Part shown: piece by piece, positions 1 through 7,175 of the stretch | Layout: each line of letters starts with the position of its first letter | How positions within the stretch are numbered: the first letter of the stretch is position 1 | Source: Candidatus Nanopelagicales bacterium | GTDB lineage: Bacteria > Actinomycetota > Actinomycetes > S36-B12 > UBA10799 | Direction: 5' to 3' | Length of the DNA: 7,175 nucleotides | NCBI GenBank assembly: GCA_030699055.1 | Contig: JAUYKX010000107.1 | Coordinates: 1-7,175 of the forward strand | Notes under the pieces: model-generated | Database searches by the model: none | What the model saw: the letters and a program-made list of their open reading frames with translations, nothing else | Told to the model about the DNA's origin: nothing | Program-made: the position numbers and the translations under genes

Positions 1-1469
<1,469 letters not shown>

Positions 1470-1472
1470 CGC

Positions 1473-2465
1473 TCAACCCACCTCCGCCAGATGATCCGGA
1501 CCGACATGGTCCGGATCTCGCAAGGCGTCGAGACTCGTCCGCACGCTCGTCTCCAACACACCGATCCGCCGGCCAACATCCATCAAGTTCGCCCCGATCA
1601 TGGTCAAGTCCTCCGGACCCGGTCCGATCACGGTGACATCCGTCCCTCGCGTGCGAACCTTTTCGACCTCCCGCAAACACCGCTTGGTCACCTGAACCCG
1701 CCAGCGCCTTTCGATCTTCGTCAAGAGATGATCCGGTCGGTCCATGGCGAAGGACACCATCGGCGCGACGACATAAACCTCGTCCAGTTCCAAGCCGGCC
1801 AGCAGATCAACCGAAGTGGCTGAGCACGCTCCGCCATCGACATAAGACCTGCCGTCGATCCGCACCGGCTTGAACCAGGCGGGGATGGCGCACGACGCCA
1901 TCACCGCCTCCGCCAGCGCCGCCTTGGGTGAACCCTCCCGACCGAAGGCGACCCTTCGGCCCGTGTCGTAGTCCATGGCACAAATCCACACGTTGGGATG
2001 GCTCGACCACTCATCCATCGGCGTAATGGCCTCTACCAAATGTCTGATGCGGTCCAATGACTGTGAGCCCCGGGGCAGGAAAGCGCTGAGGACGGCCGTC
2101 GGTGGCATCTGGCGCATCCGCCGCGCACCGCTTCTGAGCAAACTGCCCGAGCCGAGGAATCGAAAGTCCGGCAAGCCCGGCCGACGCGCCGTCGCCCGCT
2201 CGTAATCCCAGGAGAAGCCGGCCAGCGGCCCCTCCCGCAGCGGGACTCCTCTTTGATGATTCAACAAGTCGCGAGCGGAGACGCCAGCGGCCAGCAAACT
2301 CGCCAGGACCGAACCGGCGGACGTCCCCACGATCACATCGGCGTCACGGGGATCGAATCCGTGTACCGTCTCCAAAGCGACCAAGGCACCGACCGCCCAG
2401 GCCGCCCCGAGAACGCCGCCAGCCCCGAGGACCAGACCCCGGCGTCGACCCAGGTGCTCCGCCAT
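1473..2465 (-). CDS. Patatin-like phospholipase (acyl-ester hydrolase)
   Basis: This 330-residue patatin-family serine hydrolase is expected to cleave acyl chains from phospholipids or other lipid esters using a Ser-Asp dyad. The key parts are all present: a glycine-rich oxyanion loop 'LGAGGVLGAAW' (residues 13-23), the nucleophile elbow 'GTSAGS' with Ser49, and the 'DGG' motif with Asp210 ('YVDGGA'). There is no clear signal peptide; the hydrophobic start is the first strand and helix of the fold, so a cytoplasmic or peripheral membrane location is likely. The start ATG is supported by a near-perfect AAGGAGGTGG ribosome site at 2473-2482. The gene follows the WS/DGAT acyltransferase by 95 bases, a spacer that carries a strong hairpin, and precedes pruA by 3 bases. 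Next to a wax/triacylglycerol synthase it could act in turnover of stored lipid or release of acyl chains from membrane lipid. The substrate cannot be read from the sequence. Confidence 0.93.
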   Translation of the reverse strand: MAEHLGRRRGLVLGAGGVLGAAWAVGALVALETVHGFDPRDADVIVGTSAGSVLASLLAAGVSARDLLNHQRGVPLREGPLAGFSWDYERATARRPGLPDFRFLGSGSLLRSGARRMRQMPPTAVLSAFLPRGSQSLDRIRHLVEAITPMDEWSSHPNVWICAMDYDTGRRVAFGREGSPKAALAEAVMASCAIPAWFKPVRIDGRSYVDGGACSATSVDLLAGLELDEVYVVAPMVSFAMDRPDHLLTKIERRWRVQVTKRCLREVEKVRTRGTDVTVIGPGPEDLTMIGANLMDVGRRIGVLETSVRTSLDALRDPDHVGPDHLAEVG

Positions 2466-2528
2466 GGCAGAACCACCTCCTTCGCCCCCGGTCGCCCTCC
2501 GATGCTTCCCGTTGCCAATCTGGTTTCC

Positions 2529-2548
2529 ACGCCCACCGAAGTGAGCGC
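2529..2548 (-). terminator. cUUCGg-capped hairpin after the WS/DGAT gene (weak terminator or mRNA-stability element)
   Basis: Read on the minus strand, the transcript contains an 8-bp stem (GCGCUCAC pairing with GUGGGCGU, with one G-U pair inside and one at the base) closed by C(UUCG)G, an exceptionally stable RNA tetraloop. It starts 12 bases past the WS/DGAT stop codon and ends well before the patatin ribosome site. No U-run follows (the next bases are GGAAACC), so it is not a classical intrinsic terminator. It may attenuate, serve as a processing boundary, or protect the upstream mRNA 3' end. The structure is read directly; its function is inferred. Confidence 0.45.
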
Positions 2549-2560
2549 CGAAACGTGACG

Positions 2561-4063
2561 CTATCCCTTCGAAGCGCCGGAAGCGCGGGATGCATTCCCG
2601 GACTTCTCACCGTCGGCCAGCGGCTTGCGCTTCCTCGGCCGCGAGGTGACAGTTCTGGTTGGCGCCCGTCTCACCGAACGGGATGCGTCCTTTAGTTCAT
2701 CGACCGCATCGAGCAAACATTGAGCCAATACGTCGGCATCGGCGAAGGAATCCCGATCGGCGTTGATTCCGAAGAAGACCCCACCGTGATAAGAAGTCAG
2801 CCCAATGCTCACCGCCTGCCCTTTCGACAGCGGAATGACCGGGTACCAGGACAGCATCAACCCCCCCGCGACATACAGCGGAGTCTGTGGCCCGGGAACA
2901 TTGGTTACCGCCAGGTTGTACGTCCGCTTGTTCAGCGCTACACCCGCCCGCGCCCCGAGAGCGTGCAGCGTCGGCGGCGCGAATCCGGCCAGCGCGACGA
3001 TTGCGTCCGCGCCCAGCAGACGGCCGCTTTCCTTGTGCCTGCCCATCTCGAAGGTCACCCGTTGCAGCCGCACCACCGGGTCCGGCTCCCCCACGGGCAG
3101 GTCAACGAGAAACGCCGCGACATCGGAGCCCGCGGGAGCCCCTGCCTCACTCTGGACGCTGACCGGAACCATGGCCCGCACCGTGCTGCGCTGCGTAACC
3201 ATCTCACCGCGCGACAACAGCCAGCCCCTCAACGCCCCGGCCACGATCGCCAGCACCACGTCATTGATGGTGCCGCCGTGTTCCCTTCGGATCTCCTTGA
3301 GATCCTCCAAGCTCATGGCCGCCGTGGAAAAGCGCCGCTGCTCCCCGACCTCGGTGTTGAGCGGGCTGGGCGGGGTGGGACGGGCCACGGTCAGAGCCGC
3401 CGCGGCCAAGCCGACCAGGTTGCGACCCATCCCCGTTGCTGTCCGAGACAGATCGGAAACACTGCGACGAGCATGATCGACCGCATTCGCCGGACTGCGC
3501 ACCAGATCACCCACAGCCCCGAGCACCAGGTTCGCCCGGGATGGCTCGCGACCCGGGCGCCATTCGTCGGTCGCCAGTTGTCGCGATGCCGGGTCCGGAT
3601 CGACAATCACGTGACCGATGTCGAGGGTGTTGATTCCGTCGATCATCGCGTAGTGGGTCTTGCTGACAATCGCGAATCTGTCACCCTCAAGCCCCTCGAC
3701 CAAATACATCTCCCACAATGGCCGGGACATGTCCAGCGACCGGGACATGATCCGACCGACCAAATCACGCAACTGTGCTTCGGTTCCCGGCCGCGGCAAC
3801 GCCGAGCGCCTCACGTGGTAGGTGACATCGAAACTCTCGTCATCGACCCACACGGGATTGGCCAAACGACCGGGCACCCACCGCACCCGCTGCCGATAAC
3901 GGGGAACCAGGGCAATCCGCCCTCTGATCAGTCGAACCAGTCGGTCGTAGTCGAATCCGTCCTCGGGTTGTTGGAAGATCGCGACGTTGCCCACATGCAT
4001 CGGGGTGGTCGGATCGTCCAGGTAGAGAAAGGAGACATCTACGGCGCTCAGTCGCTGGGGCAT
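2561..4063 (-). CDS. Wax ester synthase/diacylglycerol acyltransferase (WS/DGAT family) with variant HY-xxx-DG active site
   Basis: This 500-residue acyltransferase belongs to the family that joins acyl-CoA to diacylglycerol or fatty alcohol, making triacylglycerol or wax ester storage lipid at the membrane or lipid-droplet surface. Family marks in order: 'RLSAVDVSFLYLD' and 'TPMHVGN' at the N-terminus, 'RPLWEMYLVEGL' (114-125), active-site region 'KTHYAMIDG' (135-143), 'TINDVVLA' (265-272), 'NVPGP' (388-392) and the 'GLTSYHGG' C-terminal motif (421-428). The normal HHxxxDG motif reads H137-Y138-AMI-D142-G143, so the second His is Tyr. After the fold ends near residue 460 there is a 40-residue tail rich in Arg, Lys, Ser and Ala. 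The start is forced by an in-frame TGA 15 bases upstream and matches the family N-terminus, although GGAGG lies directly against the ATG. It sits between a HAD phosphatase and a patatin lipase on the same strand. Membership is certain; catalytic activity and substrate are not. Confidence 0.95.
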   Translation of the reverse strand: MPQRLSAVDVSFLYLDDPTTPMHVGNVAIFQQPEDGFDYDRLVRLIRGRIALVPRYRQRVRWVPGRLANPVWVDDESFDVTYHVRRSALPRPGTEAQLRDLVGRIMSRSLDMSRPLWEMYLVEGLEGDRFAIVSKTHYAMIDGINTLDIGHVIVDPDPASRQLATDEWRPGREPSRANLVLGAVGDLVRSPANAVDHARRSVSDLSRTATGMGRNLVGLAAAALTVARPTPPSPLNTEVGEQRRFSTAAMSLEDLKEIRREHGGTINDVVLAIVAGALRGWLLSRGEMVTQRSTVRAMVPVSVQSEAGAPAGSDVAAFLVDLPVGEPDPVVRLQRVTFEMGRHKESGRLLGADAIVALAGFAPPTLHALGARAGVALNKRTYNLAVTNVPGPQTPLYVAGGLMLSWYPVIPLSKGQAVSIGLTSYHGGVFFGINADRDSFADADVLAQCLLDAVDELKDASRSVRRAPTRTVTSRPRKRKPLADGEKSGNASRASGASKG

Positions 4064-4068
4064 CCTCC
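4064..4068 (-). promoter_or_regulatory. Ribosome-binding site abutting the WS/DGAT start codon
   Basis: A perfect GGAGG directly touches the ATG (GGAGGATG), leaving zero spacing where 5-10 bases are usual. An in-frame TGA 15 bases upstream excludes an earlier start, and the protein's first residues match the family, so the ATG is probably right. Translation initiation may be inefficient or depend on coupling to the HAD gene, whose stop lies 49 bases upstream. Confidence 0.4.
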
Positions 4069-4112
4069 AATCGTTTCACGGTTCGCGCCCCAGATGGTGG
4101 TGCCACTGCGCC

Positions 4113-4814
4113 TCAAGTGCGCAACTCGACTCCGAAGACGGTCTCAAGTTCGGTGACGGTCGTCTCGTAGTCAATGTGTTGAACGCCGACCATTCCCATC
4201 GCGGTCGCCGCCTGGACGTTATGCGGCAGATCATCAACGAATACGCATTCGGCCGGGGCCAGCCGAATGAGTTCGACGGTGTGGAGATAAATCCGCTCCT
4301 CCGGTTTCCTCATTCCGACCTGCCCGGAAATCACGACCGCGTCGAACATCCCGTCAAACAGGTGTTCCGGGTAATGGTCGCCCCACGAGTTCGAGAGCAA
4401 TGCCGTGCGGATTCCATGTTGGCGAGCCCGGCGAACCAGGGCATTCATGTCATGGGCCGAAACGAACTGGGTGAACAACCGCTGAAGTAGTCCGGCAGGG
4501 GTCACCGGTGTGCCCGCCAGATCGCTCAGGCCTTCGGCGAGTCGCTCTTCAAAATCAGGCACTTCCATCTCGCCGCGCTCAAGTAGATGAACCGGGTTGA
4601 TCGCCGCTTCATCGTTGGCTTCATTCCCGAACCAAGTGCGCATCAGCGTGGCGAAGTGGATGAGGTCGACCTGTTCGCTTTCCGCCCACGACCCCATGGC
4701 GCTTTCCAGGCTGTTGGTCAGCACTCCTCCCCAGTCAACGATCAAGCCACGGAGATCTCCCTCCGACCCCCGGTTCGCCGGGACAAACGCTGGATCTTCC
4801 GTCGACCGGGTCAT
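4113..4814 (-). CDS. HAD-superfamily phosphatase (HAD-IA type)
   Basis: This 233-residue haloacid-dehalogenase-like hydrolase is probably a cytoplasmic phosphatase acting on a small phosphorylated metabolite. All four HAD motifs are visible: motif I 'LIVDWGGVLT' with nucleophile Asp27; motif II 'LLSNS' with Ser141; motif III 'MRKPEE' with Lys170; motif IV 'VFVDDLPHN' with Asp194-Asp195. The helical region between motifs I and II (about residues 33-130) is a C1-type cap. The second Asp of the usual DxD in motif I is Gly29, a common variant in HAD-IA proteins related to YihX and the N-domain of soluble epoxide hydrolase, in which some members are active phosphatases. The start ATG has GGGAGGC at 4825-4831, 10 bases upstream. 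It follows the CpaE-like gene by 76 bases and precedes WS/DGAT by 49. A lipid-related substrate would suit the neighbours, but nothing in the sequence identifies one. Confidence 0.92.
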   Translation of the reverse strand: MTRSTEDPAFVPANRGSEGDLRGLIVDWGGVLTNSLESAMGSWAESEQVDLIHFATLMRTWFGNEANDEAAINPVHLLERGEMEVPDFEERLAEGLSDLAGTPVTPAGLLQRLFTQFVSAHDMNALVRRARQHGIRTALLSNSWGDHYPEHLFDGMFDAVVISGQVGMRKPEERIYLHTVELIRLAPAECVFVDDLPHNVQAATAMGMVGVQHIDYETTVTELETVFGVELRT

Positions 4815-4851
4815 CAGGGCCAGTGCCTCCCAATTCGTGACGGAACTCCGA

Positions 4852-4882
4852 AATGAAGCGATCGGGTCCTTTGCGGCGTCAA
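4852..4882 (-). promoter_or_regulatory. Weak promoter candidate upstream of the HAD gene
   Basis: In the 76-base gap after the CpaE-like gene, the minus strand has TTGACG (4877-4882), one base off the -35 consensus. A -10 match is poor: TTCATT follows at a 19-base spacing. If real, it would start a separate transcript covering HAD, WS/DGAT and the genes after them. Based on eye only. Confidence 0.15.
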
Positions 4883-4890
4883 ACAGCGAC

Positions 4891-6252
4891 TCAGTATCCC
4901 GCAGCCAGGTCGACTGCCGAAACCCCGAGCTGGTCGAGCAGCGATGACACGGCGCGGACGAAGTCCGAGTTCAGGTCGGACTCAGTCGGCAGCAACTGTC
5001 GACGGGTCGCCGCATCGAGGGCGGCTTGGTCGTCCGGAATCAGGGCGGGATCGACCAAGTCGACGGAATCGAGCAACTCCTTCAGCCGACGACGACTCCC
5101 GAATTCTCCGAGCGATCGCCGAACTCGGTTCACCACCGGAATCACCGGTGCCGATGTGGCCTCTCTCAACCGCGGCAGGGAACTGAGCATCCGGGCCAAC
5201 CCGACGGGTGCGCAGGATCCAACCGCCACCACGACGTCCGCCTCCGCCAGCGCGTAGAAAGCCGGGGCGTCGCGACGGGGCACCAACTGATCGAACAAGA
5301 CATCGTCCTCCCGATCGAGGCTCGAGCCAACGTCGACGACGACCAACTCGTCCAGCGCCGTCGCGCATTTGAAGACCGTCGGCATCCCGGTCGGTGCCAC
5401 CTCCGACCACCGATCGGCATTGGTAATCCCGGTCAGTACCCGCCAACGGTCCCCCAACTGCCGAGCCTGCCTGGCCAGCGAATAGGTCGTCAGCGAACCC
5501 CGGTCGGCCAGAGCCGCGGCGGCGGCCAGTCCCGACGATTCCGGCTCCAGCCCAATGGCGGCCGCCACCCCCGGCGTCCGCAGGTCGGCATCGATGATCC
5601 TCGTGCTGGTTCCCCGCAGGGCCGCCAGATGCGCCAGGGCCAGCGCAATCGTTGTCCTCCCCGGCGCTCCGGCCGGGCCCCAGACGGCAATAATCCGGCC
5701 CTTTGACCCATGGCTTGACCCATTGTCTTCGGTCAGTTCGAGGTCTGGCGAAACCTCGTCAACAATCTCCAGCCGATCGGCCATTCCGGCTCTCTCCGGG
5801 TGACCCACGCCCTCGGGCGCACCCGTTCGACCGGACAGGCGCCAGGCGGCCACGGCGACCACCGCTGCCGCCGCTCGAACGAGTTCCCCACCGCCGACCT
5901 GTACGACCCGTTCGAATCCCAGTTGACGCGCCTGCCGTTCCGCTTGCTCGCCGGGGCAAACCGCCAACACGACGACCGGTCGCGCAACCAGCCGTCCGAC
6001 CACTTCGGCGGTGAGCCGGGGAAACGTCGGGTCGACCACAATCACCGCCGCTCGACCGGAGTCGGCTGTGACGAGCAAGTCGGCCACGTCAACACACCGT
6101 TGAACCCGAAGCCCGGACGGAGCCTTGGGGGCTGCGGTAGAAGATCCCGCTCCGGGGGTGGTTCCCTTCAGGACCTGGTCGATGGCCAGAATCAGATCCG
6201 ATTCCCACTCACTCTTGGCCAGAGCCAGAACGATGGACTGATCGCCGGTCAC
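4891..6252 (-). CDS. CpaE/MinD-like P-loop ATPase with N-terminal receiver-like domain and altered Walker A
   Basis: This 453-residue protein has the layout of CpaE/TadZ proteins, which localise Tad/Flp pilus machinery at the cytoplasmic membrane. Residues about 5-140 look like a receiver-type alpha/beta fold ('AVIVVDPTFPRL', with Asp74 at the end of a hydrophobic strand). A charged linker (about 141-184) follows, then a MinD/ParA-type domain: P-loop 'WGPAGAPGRTT' (191-201), switch I 'IIDADLRTP' (219-227), switch II 'VVVDVGSSL' (304-312), and 'VVNRVRRS' (373-380) near the usual nucleotide-base contact. The P-loop is non-standard: Arg199 replaces the Walker Lys and Ala194 replaces the MinD signature Lys. 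I recall similar GxPGRTT loops in actinobacterial relatives. The start is GTG, overlapping the upstream stop as GTGA, which implies coupled translation with the SAF-domain gene. No CpaF/TadA follows. A general MinD/ParA-like protein outside a pilus system is the alternative. Confidence 0.85.
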   Translation of the reverse strand: MTGDQSIVLALAKSEWESDLILAIDQVLKGTTPGAGSSTAAPKAPSGLRVQRCVDVADLLVTADSGRAAVIVVDPTFPRLTAEVVGRLVARPVVVLAVCPGEQAERQARQLGFERVVQVGGGELVRAAAAVVAVAAWRLSGRTGAPEGVGHPERAGMADRLEIVDEVSPDLELTEDNGSSHGSKGRIIAVWGPAGAPGRTTIALALAHLAALRGTSTRIIDADLRTPGVAAAIGLEPESSGLAAAAALADRGSLTTYSLARQARQLGDRWRVLTGITNADRWSEVAPTGMPTVFKCATALDELVVVDVGSSLDREDDVLFDQLVPRRDAPAFYALAEADVVVAVGSCAPVGLARMLSSLPRLREATSAPVIPVVNRVRRSLGEFGSRRRLKELLDSVDLVDPALIPDDQAALDAATRRQLLPTESDLNSDFVRAVSSLLDQLGVSAVDLAAGY

Positions 6253-6977
6253 GGGGCACTCACCGGAACCTGAACGAGGTCGATTACTCCACCTCGCGAA
6301 GCCGACACCAGCGAATGGACCGCATTGGGATCCACCTGCAGGACAACTGCCGCTTCACCGGTGGCCCGGGTCTCCTCGGCCGCATCGAACACCAGTGCCC
6401 GGGACAGCACCAACCGGCTCGCTCCCTCCGACCCCGCGCCAATCGAATCTCGCGGCGAGACGTAAACGTCGACCCGGTCGCCCCGCTGCAGGGAGATTGG
6501 GCCATGCAAGGGCTCCACCGCCAAGGTCACTAGCCGTCCGCCGCCGTTGTTGTCGCCCAGCGCGGTCCGGGGCATTAATTCGCCGGCCGCCACGTTGCGG
6601 GTCAGCTGCCTGCCGACCACGTCAGAGACCGGTCCGGACAGGTAGTTGTCGGCCTCTTCCAGGAGCGTCGGAGCCTCACGCAAATCGCCGGGACCGATGA
6701 CCGTTCCCACCGCCAGATCGCGCGCGGCCACGAGGACCGGCACCCGTTGATCAGCCGCCGCCACTATCGATGTCGCCCCCACGACCGATGCCGCCACCAG
6801 AGCAATCCCGGCACCAAGCCTGGGATCGCGCCATCGCGATTGGCTCCGCGAACGCTTCGCCGCCGGTGATCGGTCAGGCGACTTGACACCCTGACCCCCG
6901 ACGGACGACTGGTCTCTGTCGCCTCTACCGCCCCGTGTAACCCGATGCGCCCAAGACGGCGCCGATGAATCCGCCAT
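6249..6977 (-). CDS. SAF-domain CpaB/RcpC-like membrane protein (Flp pilus assembly type)
   Basis: This protein of 242 residues (ATG start) resembles CpaB/RcpC, an envelope component of Tad/Flp pili. It has a basic, Ser/Arg-rich cytoplasmic N-terminus (about 1-53), a single transmembrane helix (about 55-75, 'GAGIALVAASVVGATSIV'), then a SAF domain ('VPVLVAARDLAVGTVI' through about residue 143). A further domain contains 'LVTLAVEPLHGPISLQRGDR' and 'VDVYVS', the pattern seen after SAF in CpaB proteins. The C-terminus is therefore expected outside the membrane. The reading can start at GTG 6983 (two residues longer), but ATG 6977 has the better-placed ribosome site. The stop overlaps the GTG of the CpaE-like gene by 4 bases, so the two products are probably made together. 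Family assignment is solid; pilus function depends on partners not visible here. Confidence 0.86.
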   Translation of the reverse strand: MADSSAPSWAHRVTRGGRGDRDQSSVGGQGVKSPDRSPAAKRSRSQSRWRDPRLGAGIALVAASVVGATSIVAAADQRVPVLVAARDLAVGTVIGPGDLREAPTLLEEADNYLSGPVSDVVGRQLTRNVAAGELMPRTALGDNNGGGRLVTLAVEPLHGPISLQRGDRVDVYVSPRDSIGAGSEGASRLVLSRALVFDAAEETRATGEAAVVLQVDPNAVHSLVSASRGGVIDLVQVPVSAP

Positions 6978-6979
6978 AA

Positions 6980-6987
6980 CCACCCCC
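6980..6987 (-). promoter_or_regulatory. Ribosome-binding site that decides the cpaB-like start
   Basis: On the minus strand GGGGGTGG lies just upstream of ATG 6977, with 5 bases between GGGGG and the ATG. The alternative GTG at 6983 falls inside this same motif and would have no separate site, so ATG 6977 is preferred. Confidence 0.4.
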
Positions 6988-7028
6988 GTTGTTTCCAGCG
7001 AACGGACGACAGGGTACCCAAGGACCTT

Positions 7029-7175
7029 TCACCGCGCCCGCTCGCGTTCGAGCCGACGGCCGAGGAGCTCGCCGCGGCGCGCGCACACAACATCGAATTG
7101 GAGAAGCAATCGGAACGCCGCCTTGCCGCCCAAGAAGCCGAGGACGCCAGGCTCCGCGCGTCGGCGAAAGAATGG
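7029..7175 (-). CDS. Possible C-terminal fragment of an upstream gene (uncertain, strand not settled)
   Basis: One minus-strand frame is open from the window edge for 48 codons and stops at TGA 7029-7031, 51 bases before the cpaB-like start. Its end reads '...GELLGRRLERERAR'. Gene direction and spacing fit another member of the same run, but I recognise no family. Against it, the opposite (plus) strand reads open to the edge as an Ala/Glu-rich, coiled-coil-like sequence ('AEELAAARAHNIELEKQSER') whose composition looks more typical of a GC-rich genome. That plus frame has no ATG or GTG after its upstream stop at 6966-6968, and only a TTG at 7098. The sequence to the right of the window would decide. 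Confidence 0.22.
   Translation of the reverse strand, partial: PFFRRRAEPGVLGFLGGKAAFRLLLQFDVVCARRGELLGRRLERERAR

Noticed and set aside
4064..4112. A small inverted repeat between the HAD and WS/DGAT genes (GTGG-CA-CCAC region) considered as a terminator
   Set aside because: The perfect version has only a 2-base loop and the longer version needs a bulge. No U-run follows, so there is no support for a functional structure.
2720..4156. A 478-codon open frame on the plus strand, antisense to WS/DGAT and the end of the HAD gene
   Set aside because: It is codon-aligned with the WS/DGAT frame. An antisense frame of this kind stays open when the sense gene avoids TTA, CTA and TCA codons, as GC-rich genes do. 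Its protein is rich in Arg, Pro, His and Gln with no recognisable domain.
4113..4814. HAD motif I has Gly where the second Asp of DxD is expected, considered as an inactivating change
   Set aside because: DxGG-type first motifs are common in the HAD-IA group and include active phosphatases of the YihX type. The other three motifs are intact.
6764..7093. A 109-codon minus-strand frame overlapping the cpaB-like gene
   Set aside because: It overlaps the transmembrane and N-terminal coding part of the SAF-domain gene in another frame. Its translation is Arg/Gly/Trp-rich low-complexity sequence with no plausible fold.

Overview
The window comes from a GC-rich bacterium, most likely an actinomycete in the broad sense (Actinomycetota). 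The supporting signs are GC-rich third codon positions, a wax-ester synthase/diacylglycerol acyltransferase (WS/DGAT), a HAD phosphatase with a 'VDWGGVLT' first motif, and a CpaE-like ATPase with a 'GAPGRTT' loop in place of a normal Walker A. No RNA gene, insertion sequence, phage gene or CRISPR array was seen. Finer taxonomy cannot be read from the window.

All six confident genes lie on the minus strand, so in transcription order they run from high to low coordinates. (1) A SAF-domain CpaB/RcpC-like membrane protein (6249-6977) overlaps by 4 bases (GTGA) with (2) a CpaE/MinD-type P-loop ATPase (4891-6252). After 76 bases comes (3) a HAD-superfamily phosphatase (4113-4814). After 49 bases comes (4) a WS/DGAT acyltransferase (2561-4063), followed by a 95-base spacer holding a UUCG-capped hairpin. 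Then come (5) a patatin-like phospholipase (1473-2465) and, 3 bases further, (6) PruA, the proline-catabolic L-glutamate gamma-semialdehyde dehydrogenase (1467-1469 at its start), which runs off the low-coordinate edge. No stretch over 300 bases lacks a gene. The last roughly 190 bases (6984-7175) hold the cpaB-like upstream region and possibly a gene fragment whose strand I could not settle.

The genes fall into two themes. Genes 1-2 are the membrane and ATPase parts normally found in Tad/Flp pilus loci, here followed by unrelated genes and not by the TadA/CpaF secretion ATPase. Genes 4-5 pair an enzyme that makes neutral storage lipids with an acyl-ester hydrolase. The close spacing of patatin and pruA suggests co-expression of acyl-ester turnover with proline oxidation. 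That all six form one transcript is an inference from strand and spacing; a weak promoter candidate upstream of the HAD gene and the hairpin after WS/DGAT are possible internal control points.

The points most worth a second look are: a His-Tyr pair where the WS/DGAT active site normally has His-His; Arg in place of the Walker A Lys in the CpaE-like ATPase; the basic C-terminal tail of the WS/DGAT; the cUUCGg hairpin; and the cpaB/cpaE-like pair with no CpaF after it. I saw no clear sign of a wholly new multi-gene system.
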